This document shows, piece by piece, positions 44,415-57,477 of a stretch of 64,000 nucleotides of DNA (within the stretch, counting starts at the first letter, position 1; each line of letters opens with the position of its first letter). Origin of the DNA: Siphonodentalium dalli. Its lineage: Eukaryota > Mollusca > Scaphopoda > Gadilida > Siphonodentaliidae. The position numbers and the translations under genes are program-made. The notes under the pieces were generated by a model, which was not told where the DNA came from, did no database searches, and saw only the letters and a program-made list of their open reading frames with translations. Location of the stretch: assembly GCA_032622095.1 (NCBI GenBank), contig CP136066.1, forward strand, positions 44,345,835-44,409,834, written 5' to 3'.

Positions 44415-45385
44415 CATTTTTCTCCCAACCCAAGAGCCTCATTCCGATTTTTTGTTTTATACCAATCTTTGGCGCACTCCAGTAGCTTCGTAACGGTATA
44501 TCTGGGGAGAAATCTGATGCGATATTCGTGATTAACTGGGATGATTTCGGTATATATACTGTAAAAACAAAGCGCGTTACCCGTGCGCGCAGGGTTAATA
44601 CGTTAGAGTGAAATCGACACGGTCTTGTGAAAAACGACATGGATACGTCACATCGTTGCACCTGCATAAATTCCGAGAAACGCGCGTATTGATATGAAGT
44701 ATATACAACTGGACTAATCGTGTTTGTCATCGGAAATGACCATATCGATACCATTAGAAAAGGAAACATGTGAATATATGACAGACAAATGTTAGTTAGA
44801 CGCGTTCGACGATTTATTGCAACGATGACAACTGTTCGAATGTGGAATTATTTCGTTCGTCATTTGTGAAGCGGCTATTGTTTACCTGTTACGAAATGTG
44901 CCAGTGGTGCCAGTTTCGCTTGGGGTCTTCCGTTTTATGGAATATGCTCGAAAATTAGTCGTTTATATTTCATGTAAAATATGCAACTCTGTGTCTGCAA
45001 GTGAGGTTATGTTGAAGGTTTTCGTGATTAACAGTTGAGGCTTATCTCCATTTGTATTAGCGTCCTCGAATTCGTCTGTATTTATTTACTTGAAACGTGA
45101 AGCGTAACTGGTTGGTCGCCATTTTTTTGATCTGTTTTAGTTCACACAAAACATGATGACGGATTGTTAAATTAGTTCCGGCTCTTAATTAAATAGGTAA
45201 AGCAGTCACGTGGGTGGTGTGAGATAGATGGTCACGTGTTATGTGAGACAGGGAAATCTCACCAGCTATCTCACACTGGCTGCCTGTGCTAAAGTGTGTA
45301 GGGGGTGGGAGAAATATGTTTCCTAATGGCGCCGAAAGCGCCATTAGGAAATGGTCCTAATAGTATTCCATACCAATGATATTCC
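44415..45385. other. No gene recognised
   Basis: Mixed sequence with a small GTGTGAGATAGA..CTATCTCACAC inverted repeat at 45218-45285 and a GGCGCCGAAAGCGCC palindrome at 45328-45345. TAGTATTCCATAC.AATGATATTC at 45360-45386 recurs at 46303-46325, flanking copy B. Confidence 0.45.
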
Positions 45386-46285
45386 AACCCGGGGATTAAG
45401 GGCGCTGATAATGTTTATAACTGTTGCTATATATAGGCGATCAAACGGACGGGCAGATCGGCAGATTTAAAAAAAATCGATCATTTTTTGGAATTTGGGA
45501 ATGGATTTTTAAAACTTGTTTTGCTTTATCCCATTTTATGGATGTTAGTTTTAAAGACTATTATACTATTTAAGGAAGGGGCAGTCCTGTCAACACATTT
45601 GGTATTTTGAAAAAATTGTGATTTTGAAGCCATTTTCACCAAGCTTGGTGTTAATTCTTTAAAGTGGGGAATGTGACCCTAAAAATAATATAATAACAAA
45701 AAATTCCGGACCCCCAGGGACCCCTGTGTCTGATATATATGTACTTTTAGTATTATGACCATTTTGTGCCAGGGACCGGTGGTTGTACTATTCATTTGTG
45801 TTTCCGAATACGTTGTTCGAATAAATAGGATTATCATTATTTATGACTGAGACATGGGAAGCTGCATAATTTGATATGTAAGACTCTATTTCAGCATCCA
45901 TTTTAGCTCAAGCTGCTGAATATGAAAATTCAAGTTGAGATATTGCCAATTTGCCATGGTTTGGTATACCCATCGCCAATCACTGTGGTTTGCGAACATA
46001 AGTACGTCCGTCGACAATTTCCATTGGCATAGGCTACAAGTTGTAACTTTGGTCGGATCATTGTGAAATTTGCCATGACTGTTGACATTGGTAACATGTA
46101 GATTGGGAACGAGTCATTTTGTGGGCCAGTCGGCAAAAACATGTATCATATATCTCAAATTTCAATCTATATAGTATACGGTCTAGATTCCGCCATGCAC
46201 CGTAACGACGCACATTTGTCGCTTTCGGCGCGTTACTAATGGCACACTTTTTGTCGCTTTCGGCGCGCACCGAAAGCGCCATTAG
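45386..46285 (+). repeat. ~0.9-kb direct repeat, copy B
   Basis: Same order as copy A, about 2.1 kb downstream, with scattered substitutions. The palindromic core is partly deleted. It is bounded by short direct repeats AATGG(T/C)C..AATAGTATTCCATAC on both sides. Confidence 0.8.
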
Positions 46286-46803
46286 GAAGTGGCCATAATA
46301 GTATTCCATACAATTGATATTCTAATGCAATTATTATGCTGATCGCCTCATCATTCTTTGTGTCTGGCGAATTACAATTCATGCTAATGGCAGACATTTG
46401 TATATGGCGCTATCACAACGATCATGACATTTGGAACTTATTCCCTTCCCTATATATATATTCCTTATTTTCAAAAATGTCGCTTTCGGCTGACTTGACG
46501 GCATGGGTGTGTGGCCCGCCCCAAATACCACATAGAAACACCCCGACCTCCACCCATCACCCCCCGCGGGTGGTACCACCCCGAGGGGTGAAAATTGGGT
46601 ATGGACCATTTTCGAGAATGGTAATTAAGGATTTCGACCGATTTAACGGAATGTGTGGGTGGCCCGCCCTAAATACCACCTAAAAACACTCCTAGCCACC
46701 ACGTATCACCCCCGGGTGGTAGGCCTACCTCCCAACCCAAAACATATAATATATGGGAGGCCAAATTCACATTTAATAATGAATTGCCACATATTGTGCT
46801 TAA

Positions 46804-47447
46804 AGGGGTACTGTACACAAAGATAGGCGATTTTTTTATTTACTCCCATTGAAATAACTTTCAAGTTAGATTGTGTTCGTGTTATATGAGTTTCGTATAA
46901 ACCTAATTTAGCTAAGAAAATATTGATCTTGGAAACAAAAATATTACGATTTCAAACTACGCGCCATGTGTTTGACCTTCACCGGAGAAGACGCAGCTCG
47001 CAGGAAGAACCGGAAGTTCATTGCTCACAGCTTCGATTGATGCATTCAATCTCTTCCATCGAACAATCTCACTCCCTATAAAATACTTGACTCTTTATGA
47101 CTGTTGTTTCTTTCTCCCTGTTTTCCGAATCGGTTATAACGGGCCTTCTTTTGCAGGTAACATGTTTTGTTTGCAACTCAATAATGTTCGCGAACGGCCG
47201 TCGATAAAAGACACGCAGCAGATGCGATTTCAAGAACGGTAACTCGTAATGGCATAATTCTCCATTTTATGAATCCAGCCATAAATGAATTTATATTAAA
47301 TAATTCAATTTTACTTTTACGATAGCCTATTACCCGGAACGTTTTCAGTAGACATCGTCGACTCAAATTAGTTATTTTATAATATAATATTCATATTAGA
47401 TCGCTATTGTCACCGGGAATTTATTGAAATTGGGGTACAGTACCCCT
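46804..47447. mobile_element. TTAA-flanked element, family 3 (644 bp)
   Basis: TTAA at 46800-46803 and 47448-47451. The termini AGGGGTACTGTAC and GTACAGTACCCCT are perfect inverted repeats. Joining the flanks gives GTGCTTAAGCGC, so the target was a TTAA inside the GCGCTTAAGCGC repeat. No recognised coding. Confidence 0.85.
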
Positions 47448-47454
47448 TTAAGCG

Positions 47455-47540
47455 CAAATAGGGCATTTACGCTTAAGCGTAATTAATTACGCTTAATTGC
47501 GCTTAAGCGCAATCAATTGCGCTTAAGCGTAATTGTGACT
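47455..47540. repeat. GCGCTTAAGCGC palindromic repeats, left
   Basis: Four to five overlapping (G/A)CGCTTAAGCG(C/T)AATT(A/G) units, each self-complementary. They mirror 48590-48660. Confidence 0.8.
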
Positions 47541-47846
47541 ACTATCTAACCTACCCATAAACTATTAGCATGACCTGGTGTATCACCTAGCAACACAAGA
47601 TGAGCATTGGGCTAATTTTGACCTGTACTCAACAGTCAAACTGTGAGTATGTGTTCAACAAGGAGAATCCCCTAATTACATATTATCAGCATCCCTCTAT
47701 CCAAAGAATTGATGTCGCCTTCCCGGAACTCTAGGAATGTTTTGTATGATGTTTTTAATGTATTTTTGCACAGATTTTAGCCTTTACTATGGTAATATCC
47801 TATACATGCATGCTGTGTCACTGCATGAGGGCTTTCTTTCCTCATA

Positions 47847-48056
47847 CAGTAATGCTCTATTTAATCGACTTCTTAACCACAGCAGAATTATGGGTAACTT
47901 TTCAGGATTTAGTCGGAAATATGGCTTGTTGCCATTCATCGAAAAGCTCTCGAGAGCTTTCCGATAAATGGCAACAAGCCATATTTCCGACTAAATCCTG
48001 AAAAGTTATCCATAATTCTGCTGTGGTTAAGGAGTCGATTAATTAGAGCATTACTG
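47847..48056. mobile_element. TA-flanked palindromic MITE, copy 2
   Basis: TA at 47845-47846 and 48057-48058. The arms CAGTAATGCTCTA.TTAATCGAC .. are nearly perfect to a GAAAAGCTCTCGAGAGCTTT centre. It is the best preserved of the three copies. Confidence 0.9.
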
Positions 48057-48589
48057 TATGGTTTACTTATTGACTTAAATCAGGGGGAAAAAACCCTATT
48101 TTCATATTATCAGTATCCCTGCAGCTGATCCCTGTCCAAAAAATGGTGTGTAATTACTGGAGCTTTGGTGTCTCAGTCCTGAAGCTCTAGTTTTTCTTAT
48201 TAAATCAGCAGCTCTTGCACAAATCTATAGTATTTCCATGATCATATAGTGTGAATGTGGTGTCACCGAGGCTTGCTTCCCTCATATGGTGTGCCTGTAT
48301 ACTCGAAAATTTAAGAAAATCAATGTCGCCCCGACTAATACAGAAAGTAATGCTATTGCAAGTAGCCCCAACTAATATATACCGAAGATAATATAATGCT
48401 ATCACGAATCGCTCCAACTAAAACAGAAGGTGAGACTATTGCGAGTCAGCCATTTTGATAAAGAAGTTGGGCTAGCTCCCTACCCATCCAAACCAATGAA
48501 ACCAAGAAGTGACATGTCAATAGGAGTTAATGCTAAGTTATGGAGAAATCTATTTATTCACCAGGGGTGTTTTGTTACATATAACCATG

Positions 48590-48660
48590 AATTGCGCTTA
48601 AGCGCAATTAATTACGCTTAAGCGCAATGATTGCGCTTAAGCGCAATTGATTATTAAATG
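48590..48660. repeat. GCGCTTAAGCGC palindromic repeats, right
   Basis: Three units of GCGCTTAAGCGCAATT(A/G)ATT type, directly inside the right terminal inverted repeat. Confidence 0.8.
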
Positions 48661-48814
48661 TGAATTTGGCCTCCCATAATAATAGCTTACTAGAGACTGG
48701 GACTCATATAATATATAATAATATACTAGTCCCAGCTACATGTAGGTAGAAATGTGAACAGTAGACATCCTGAGATACAAACAATATATATTATTGATTG
48801 TTTGATTTTCCAAC

Positions 48815-49110
48815 CAGTATTTAGTGGGGGAATGTGTTGTTTTTAGACCAACAGCAGTATATTCTTCTACTTTTGGTCCAAAGTTTGGTCGGAATGGCTA
48901 TCGGTTGAACAATTTACATTTCAGTTGGAAATGTTTGAGGTACCATTTGGAAAATTCAACTGGGGGGGGGGGGGGGGTGCAAAGTAGTATTTCGAGAACA
49001 TTTGACTTTGGTCTGGTTCAAGGTACGTACATTTGAAAATGTCAAGGTGGACAAACCCAAGTTTCCCAACCACCCACCAATGGGGACCATCTACATGTAG
49101 CCACCTCCCC
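48815..49110 (+). repeat. Dispersed repeat, copy 2
   Basis: Related to 1030-1320 (shared ACCAACAGCAGTAT.., AATGGCTATCGGTTG, GGGGACCATCT, AGCCACCTCCC blocks). It contains a G run at 48962-48977; a second G run lies at 49168-49178. Confidence 0.5.
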
Positions 49111-49469
49111 GGTTATAAGGTATAAGACACATTGGCTACATGTATGCGACTAGAGATCTCCATTGTGGGGGGGGGGGGTCTCCAACGATAACTTACTATT
49201 ATTATCACAGCTCCCAGTTAGTGGCCAAGACATAAATGCTATTCTCTCCAGTCAATTATTTACCAGATCGACATACTTCTAAGTTAGGAATGAAATAGAC
49301 AAGACAAGAGAAAAATGTAATCCTGTCCATTTTGGTCAATACATGTAGGCGATCACTACCATAAATATGGTAATATAATTTTTTGCCTCAAGGCGACATA
49401 TCATATTTCTGAATGCCATGCTACATGTAACTAAATATGAAATGTTCCAGATACCATAAAATCTCTTAC

Positions 49470-50012
49470 AGGTACCGGTACTTAATCCGATCAGAGGGTC
49501 CCCATATAATCACATTCCAACAACAACATTTTTTGAAATGACGCTTCAGTTTTCAGAATCTAATAATTGCCCAAAAATAATGAAAAGCACCATCAACTAT
49601 AGTATAAAATTGCACAAAACCTGTTATTTATCAACATGTTGTTCAACGAAATTTTACCGGTTTGTCAAATATCTGACACAAAAAGCCACTTGATTTTAGG
49701 GTTATCCATCTTTGCCCGCAATTTGGTCAATGAAATTCTTCTCGATGACTTTCTATTTTGCCGGTTTGTCAAATATCTGACACAAAAAGCCACTTGATTT
49801 TAGAGTTATCCATCTTTGCCCGCAATTTGGTCAATGAAATTCTTCTCGTTGACTGTCTATTGGGCCAAACTAATTAAAATAATAGATTTATAACATCGAT
49901 ATCTGATCACTCTGAGCTGTGGTGGGTGGGTTCCTCGACTCGAATCAAATATTTTTTACCCCCGAAGTCAAGGAAATAGTAATTTGCGACCGTTAATTCG
50001 GATTGAGTACCT
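49470..50012. mobile_element. TTAA-type element, family 2 copy c
   Basis: The right side is ATTCGGATTGAGTACCT followed by TTAA (50013-50016). The left side is TTAC then AGGTACCGGTACTTAATCC, slightly changed. The internal block GCCACTTGATTTTAGGGTTATCC is duplicated in tandem (49683-49760 and 49786-49850). Confidence 0.75.
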
Positions 50013-50016
50013 TTAA

Positions 50017-52003
50017 GATCTAACAGCAACCATATCTCAACCCCACTACAATCTGGGACTAATATATGTTATACATGTATTAGTCCCAGCTACAATCAGT
50101 GAACCTGATGAATAATTTTAACAGCATCTGAAAATGAAAGAAACATCCAACACCTTGTCTACGATATAATGAAAGCCATAATTGTAAATCAATCAGCCCT
50201 GCGTGTACCGGTATACATGTATATGTACACATATTGGACCCACATGAATTGCTATATTCTCCATGTTAATTTAAAACGAGCGCACCACTTTAACAAACTC
50301 ATTATTGAGTATTATATCAATAGCGATGTGTTTGTTAAAGTGGCAAGGTCATTTTAAATTTATACTCCTTTTAACATCAGTAGGCCTACACAATCATTCG
50401 TTGCATAACTTTCATTAAATTTTCCTAGTACTGAATATAAACAGTACTGGTACAATAACACTAGCAGTACTGGAACCGACCATACTGTAGGTGTCTGGCC
50501 TGTTTATTACCTTTTTAATTTGTTCTCATACATCAGGTACTTATAATAAATGATAGTTCATTCAGACAACATCCTCTAAGTTGCCTAATAATAGAGACAA
50601 ACTAATAATAGTGATGGTGGGATTTTTTAGCTAAAATTAATAATAGTTTAAACCACAGCAATTTCACTCTATGTCTCTTAGTGATCTGATCATGGGAAGT
50701 GTTCTCCAAATATAATAACAGTGTTGACACTATCATATTATTGACACTATTATTGCACATGAGAGTACCGTTACTAGTACATGTAGATGCTAATATGAGT
50801 AAGTCATTATCAAGTCTGGCTCTTCTTGAATTCAACTATCATAGTGATATTCAACTACATGTATTATATCTTAATTGTACTACCATACACAATGTATACT
50901 GGTACGGTATATACGTAAACTCCAGGTTTTCTCTATTTTTACTAAAACTTCATGGAATCATCCCACTTCGTAATGCACAACCACTTAAAATGTACATGTA
51001 TATAACACTATAATTTTAACAGAGCAAATGAGAAGGCATCATATTCCAATATAAAAAGAATTCTACAGCTTATTACAGGAGACCTGTTTATTTCATAATG
51101 GCAGAAGTACATGTGCATGTACCGGTATGCCATTTGAAATTTTGAATGACATTATAAATAACTTCTCACCAAGATGATTTCAAAATTCTAACTACTAGTA
51201 CAAGTAAATCAGTTAAATAATCAAAAATGCCAGCACCGATATATATACTGTACTTAGTACATGTAGTAGGTACCGTACTTGAGATATTTTCACCACTTCA
51301 TAATAGTTGAATATATACGGTACATGTACCGGTACAATGGAATTCAAGTTGTGTCAGACCTGTTGTTTGGCATAAACAATGTACCAGTAAGTGACTTTGG
51401 TGATCACTGTTAGTCATTGATTTTGATAACATAAGTTCATGATTTTTACAAAATAATTTTAATGAATCAAAACCATGTGCAGCCGCATGTGTAACATGTA
51501 ACTGTCTTTGTCCATTAGTCATTATCCAAGTCTGGTTTAGTCTTGATCTAATGATCAAAGGCGGAATGTTACTAGTATGTACCGGTAACTTATGATCATG
51601 ATCCGGGAGTCTGATGAATTATAATCCATATCACAGCATTGTCCATGTCTGCATGTTTCATGACATGTTTGGTAAACATCCTCACTCGATTCACTGACAC
51701 TGGTGAGTGGTGCCATTGCCATTCTGATTCTCCAATCTCCATATCATGTTCTACCCTTCACAAGTTCACACACATGTAGCTACTGTACTTCTAATCAGTC
51801 TAATGTACTATGCAGAATGATAGAATCTGAATGAACATTCAATGACCTTTTACGGCATCAGCGATGACTGCATTTCAGCGTTGACTGCATTTCAGCATTG
51901 AAGGGCTGAGGAGTCCAGAATAGAACTATAATCATCATATTTTGCAATAATCATTACATTCACATTGTTTGCATTCTTCCATTGCCTTGGCTTGGGTCAA
52001 TCA
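50017..52003. other. No gene recognised; rich in ACATGTA and ACCGGTA words
   Basis: AT-rich sequence with unusually frequent TACATGTA/GTACATGT and TACCGGTA words (for example 50206-50228, 51119-51128, 51319-51335). No coding exon identified. Confidence 0.4.
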
Positions 52004-52005
52004 TA

Positions 52006-52145
52006 GTCCAACAAATTAGACTATTCGGATTAATACATATTTTAATATTTGGACATTTACGATTGTATTTATCCTGAAGGATTAAAAGGTCCATAAATGT
52101 CCAAATATTAAAATTCCTATTAATCCGAAAGTCTAATTTGTTGGA
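52006..52145. mobile_element. TA-flanked palindrome (140 bp)
   Basis: TA at 52004-52005 and 52146-52147. The arms GTCCAACAAATTAGACT and ATATTTGGACATTTA are mirrored on the right. Its termini differ from the CAGTAATG family. Confidence 0.8.
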
Positions 52146-54609
52146 CTAGGTCTAGGTCAATCAGTGCTATTCACTTATTCGAGTCAATGTCCATGATAAT
52201 GATAACAGTTGAATACGGCAAAGCCTGACCTGCCACACTCAGTGACTCACACACAGTGTCTGTGACCAGTCCAGTGTTAGTTCAGTCATGAACGTAGTGC
52301 GTATCCTTCTACGCTGGAAGCAGCAATCTGCGAAAGCGGTCATGTTGACCAACTTCACCAAGTCCAGTGTGCGATATTCGGATTGGTCCCGTCACTTCAC
52401 ATGATATTTTCTGATAATTAAGCGATATTTCTAACACCCAAACGGGTTAAAACAGTCTATATCTAATCCGTTGTGTACACGAAAGAATGAGATACACATT
52501 TTCTGCGAATAATGAACGAAACAAGCAGATATGACAGATGAAAAAACTATTTATTTTTAACACATAAAAATTCGGAAATTCCACACCGGAAGTTCGGCTG
52601 CGCATTGCGAATGTGCAGGGTGTCGAATACGGACTGTGAAATAACGTACTCTAACTCTGGGAACAATTTATCCCCAATTTCATGCACAAGAATGTTTAAA
52701 CATTATCATAACATATTCGACTTGTTTTTAATTTGTTTTCATGAAAAGGAATGATAAAAGGCACAATAAACATATCTAGAACGACAAATAAATCCAAATT
52801 AGCCATTTCCCCGTCATATTTCGGTCAGGCAAGCGAGGTACAAAAATGTATGAATCTGAGTACGAAAGTCGGAGTGTTCCTCTATCGTATTGCAATAATC
52901 GCCAACCTATTATAATATAAAAAAGCTATGCAGGGGGATAACTCGGAAAAAAAATTATTGTTGCGGAAAAAGTCTCATTGTGAGACTTTAACAGACATTT
53001 TACAGGAGTATAGAATAATATAAATTCGATTGATTGGAAAGGGGATTAAACAACAAGCCCAAGGGCTTTTATTAAGTTTGCTCCCCTTTTGTTTCGCGCC
53101 CGCTCTTCATTAAGTGTAGAGAGGGGGTCGGACGGGAAGGAATGAAAATATCATAATTATAGTAATGATGATGTCGTTAGAAGCAGGGAGAGAGATTGTG
53201 AACGAGAAAGAGATAGAGAGGACGAGAGAGAGAAGGAGATAGAGATAGAGAGAGATAAAAGGGATGAGATACTGTATTTACATTACTGATACTAACAGGT
53301 ATCTCCTTCACACAGATATGTCAATATAAGTTGATGACGATAGTTTTATTTGTTCCAAATAAGTTTCGTGAGGTACTAATAATCACACCACCCCCCCCCC
53401 CTCGTGCACGGTTACATCAACATTGAAGAAGTTTGCTGCCTCATATCTGATTTTTTTATTTCGATGTTTCGGCTATATTATTGTGGTCATTTTAGTACCA
53501 AAATCATCTATATGAGGCAGATATATTTTGTTTGCGTGAGGTGTTTTGTGTCAAACGGGAAAATTTTATAACTGTAAAAACACGTTACACGGGCCTTAGT
53601 GGGGATGACATTAAGCTACATTTATGGCATGTTGCATATGAGACATGAGGTGAAAACTTCCTTCCCGACACCCTTTGGAAAGAAGCTTCGAGAAATGTAA
53701 AATTTAAATAAATAAACTTGTCGTGATGTAACTAAGATATTTAAGCCTAGATCATTGTGTGCATGGAACAAGAGCGAGCAAATGTCTCAAATATTAACGT
53801 GACTATCAATGGCTTGAAAATGGCTGTCATCAGTGCATCCAACTAATCAGTGAATTATTTGCATGTGTATAAATTCAGATTATCTGTTACTAGTACTCTC
53901 ACAACAAGTACAGTATTCAAGTCCAGCATAGTGACTGCCAAAAGCATTTAGTATAATTGAAGTTGATCCACTAGACCAACAAAAGTGGTATGGAATAATG
54001 CTAGATAATGGGCTGGTTGCCCGACTAATCATGAAATAGTTAGAAATTATGGAATTGTGTGTATAATGCATAATGACGTAGGTTTGCAGATATCAGCAAT
54101 TTATAGAATAATATTTCCAATTAAAGCCTGCTAAATGTCCTCTTTATGCATTTATTTTCAAAATATGTCAACTCTAGTTGAATTGGAGCTTAACAAATAA
54201 TATTTCATCATTATCATGGATATGTCATGTCTACAAAATTGTCAACAATGACCCGAAAGTGAAGATTGAGTTCACTGTCCTGAGTTGTTGTCAGCTTAAA
54301 ATGTTTTTCAGCCAAAATAGCCAATACACATGTTTGGATCATGTAATAGCTTGCAGGGGAAACTGATATCTCAATGGATATGCAGGAGATATGCTGGGAA
54401 ATTTATAATTTGTAAATTGGATGCATAAACCTTTCAGTGAAAAACAATAATAGCAGTTCTTTTTGTTTGAAGTGTTCCATTTTATAAGTTATACCTTATA
54501 GAGTAAGTTATACCAGTGTTTTTTGTGCACCTTTCAGATTTTGGTGGGTTAGTACTGTACTGTACTTAAAATTTGGCATATACATTAAGTATGATTCTGC
54601 GAGATATAA
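52146..54609. other. No confirmed gene; possible promoter near 52585; GA-rich tract
   Basis: 52584-52620 contains ACCGGAAGTTC (ETS-type site) next to CTGCGCATTGCG (NRF1-like). A short frame MNVVRILLRWKQQSAKAV at 52288 (+) precedes it. 53165-53262 is a GAGAGA/GATAGA low-complexity tract, and a C run lies at 53391-53401. Otherwise unassigned. Confidence 0.3.
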
Positions 54610-55340
54610 TGCAACATTTTTAGGGGGAAATTGGATCTTCCGTCCAAGATGGCCGTCAAAATGGCAGCCCTAAGTTGAAAATTTGACGTTTTTCACTAAT
54701 ATCTTCTAGATCAGTTTCTTCTGTATGGAACTGGTTTAGATTTGTAACTTTATTTTTGTGTCATTCATATGAACTAATCATTGGGGCAATGAAAGATGCC
54801 ATTCATGAGGTCCTAGCCCTTCCAATCCATCAAAAGTTATATTTTACAGAACTAGGTATGAAATTTCATAAAAAATCACCGTTAGGATTCTAGTCATATT
54901 TTAATAAGAAATGGACATAATTGTGCAAACTAAGTGAGGCACACCATGGCTTATGAACATTTCAACTCAATGGAACCAAAATTGTCGCTTGGTCTGAAAA
55001 TTGCTGCCAAAATGGCGGCCAAAACCTGGGAAAAGGTAAATATTGGCCCAGCATACCATGTGTATCGCTTACAAGTTGTGGCCGATGAATAAAATCGTCT
55101 ATGCTGTCTTATATATAAATTAACTTCTAACATTTCTGATGCACATTGGTTAAGTGTTACTAATGTAACCACTAACATTACCAGAATTATTGGAATTGTT
55201 CTATTACAAACTTGACATCAAAATCGGCAAAAATTTACTTTTCAGGTTTGGACCATTTATTTAAGTAAATGGAAATATCTTTGCTATCATTTTTTTTATT
55301 GTTTTGATGTGTCTTAAATGTGTCACACTGGTGTGTTTTT
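54610..55340 (-). repeat. GGCGGCCATTTTG-family repeat, inverted copy
   Basis: It reads in reverse the landmarks of 22770-23600: CCATCTTGG, GGAACTGG, CATTGGGGCAAT, GCCGCCATTTTGGC, GGTAAATATTG, GGACCATTT and AATGTGTCACAC (all as inverse). About the same length as that copy, which defines the family's extent. Confidence 0.7.
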
Positions 55341-55739
55341 AGACAAGTTTACTCAAGATGGCTTCCAAAACCAAATTTTGTAAAAAAAAAAAAGTTGATT
55401 TTTGTTTACATGATTATTCTGTTCCCAAGAGTTAGCGAATTGTAACTCACTTGGTTATTAATCATGTTACTTAATCCACCGACTACTACATGTTTCATTC
55501 TCGTTGTCCCTGTACTTTCTGATGATGTACTGTAGTATGGAATTTTGCCAAAAATATCTTTTGGGACTCGATCTGGCCATATTTTGACGGAAATGGGCAG
55601 AACGTCTAAACGGAACTGAGCGAAACCATATGTGGCTATTCTCGACCAATAGCACGAAAATGAACTTAATAGATGGTGTATGTCAAAATGGCAGACAGGT
55701 AGTGAATGTGTGATCATAGATGAGTTGAATAGTCTACAG

Positions 55740-57190
55740 TGAGTTATTGTATGGTCATGAATAGCGCGAAGGAGTGGCTATATAGTGATGGGTTGGTGTG
55801 TCCATGGTGTGATATATACAAGGCGTCATGTGTGAGGTGAATAGCTATACAAGGATTGTTTGTATGGTTATTGAAGTGGTGTATGGGTATAATGATAGTA
55901 GTTTTATGTTCATATGTGTGTCGTTTATTTATATATAGAGTGACTCTATGGTCGGTCATTTGTGAGATATACATACGGACCTTGGGTGACTATTGTCATG
56001 GATGGGTGTATATGTACATGTATACATATTTTGGCTATATGATCATGTGTGGCACTGTGGGTGTATGCATAAATAAAAAGGGAGTGGTTGTATGGTTATG
56101 TGTAATGTATATAGCTGTACATGGAATGACTACGTTCATGATTGTTTAAGTGTATTTGCATACCTGGAGTATAGCTGGATGGTCATTGGCGGCGTATGGG
56201 TATATATTAAGTGCCATTGTGTCTGGTTGTATATGTGATGTATATGCACCTCTGTCGTGGTTGTATTGCCATTGGTGGATGTACATGTATGTAGATAATA
56301 GATGTATGCTCATGGATGGGGTATGTGCGTATAGTATACATCTAGTGGCTGAATTGTCATGGGCGATGTGTATATGAAAATCTGGATTGACTATATGGTC
56401 ATAAATGGGGTGTATGTGTATATCTTGAGTTGGGGTATATGGTCATGGGTGCGACGAAAATGCATACAGAGAGTGGCTGTATTTCAATGGTGAGGTGCTG
56501 CGTGTTTTTTTTGCTATATATAGATTTCTGTATGGTCAATTATGAGGTGTCAATGTATACCTGGAGTTGGTAGGCATTGGTGAGGTGTGTATGCACATTC
56601 TATATATGTATTGGCTATATGGGCATGGTGTGGCCAATATATATACAGGGAGTGATCGTATGGCAATGGTGAGGTGAATTGTTAAACAAGGGATGACTGT
56701 ATGACCACCAATGTTGTGTATGGGTATACAGTGAGCGGCTGAATTGTCTTGAGTGAGGAGTATATTCAAGCCTGGGGTGTGTGAACGGCCATATGTGCAG
56801 GATATTGGTATATATATAAAAGGGCTGTATGGCAATTGGTGAAGTATATATGTATACCCGGAGTTACTCTACGGTTATGGTTGCAGTATATATGTATATC
56901 TTGAGTGCATATAATGGCCATAAATGTGGCATATATATATACAGGGAGTGATTGTATGATCACGAATGTGGTGAATATTTCTGCAAGAAGTGACTATATG
57001 GTCATGGCTGAAGTGTAGTATACCTGATGCACCTGAAAGCTGGATCATGGCTCTATAGTCATGTTTGTGGTTTACGGGTAAACCTAAGTACGGTTGTGTG
57101 GTTATGGGTTAGGTGTATGTGTATAAAGCGAGTGACTGCATGGTCATTTGTGTGGTGTTTATGTATATATATAACATGATTGTATGGCCA
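55740..57190 (+). repeat. Decayed minisatellite, period roughly 45-57 bp
   Basis: Loose units of GAGTG(A/G)CTGTATGGTCATGG..GGTGTATATGTATATAC type recur about 26 times with heavy divergence. Open frames here are by-products of a T/G-rich strand. The intervening 55341-55739 shows no gene. Confidence 0.7.
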
Positions 57191-57369
57191 TGGCTATCAC
57201 TTCCCATAATAACTCAAGTATATTTTAATCGATTGGGAGGTAATGTCAGAAAGTTCTTCATTTGGTGGCATTTTATATGCACAATGGAGGAAACAATTTT
57301 CCTGACATTAGTCAATCAATCTTAATGCCAATGGTCCAGCATTTCATGTTGTAAGAGTTTTTTAAAGTG

Positions 57370-57470
57370 ATTGCTGGGCACGCTGGGACAATATTTACCA
57401 TTTTCCATATTTTGGCCGCCATTTTGACAGCCAATTTTAGCCAAAGTGACAAATTTGGTTCCATTCTATA
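57370..57470 (+). repeat. GGCGGCCATTTTG-family repeat, fragment
   Basis: GGGACAATATTTACCATTTTCC, TTGGCCGCCATTTTGACAGCC and AAATTTGGTTCCATT match 23045-23120. The fragment is cut at its right end by the TTAA element starting at 57478. Confidence 0.7.
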
Positions 57471-57477
57471 GGATTAA

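Larger units (their letters stand above)
46752..48677. mobile_element. Inverted-repeat-bounded composite element
   Basis: The ends TATGGGAGGCCAAATTCACA..TTTAATAAT and their inverse at 48650-48677 enclose 1.9 kb. Next to each end stand GCGCTTAAGC-type palindromic repeats (47455-47540 and 48590-48660). Nested inside are a TTAA element (46804-47447) and a TA-flanked palindrome (47847-48056). Confidence 0.6.

Noticed and set aside
53060-53090. CAAGCCCAAGGGCTTTT as a histone 3' stem-loop or RNA terminator
   Set aside because: It does not match the histone GGCTCTTTTCAGAGCC pattern and no histone frame is nearby.
55856-56377. Long plus-strand frames rich in Met, Tyr, Val
   Set aside because: They come from the T/G-rich decayed minisatellite and share its periodicity.
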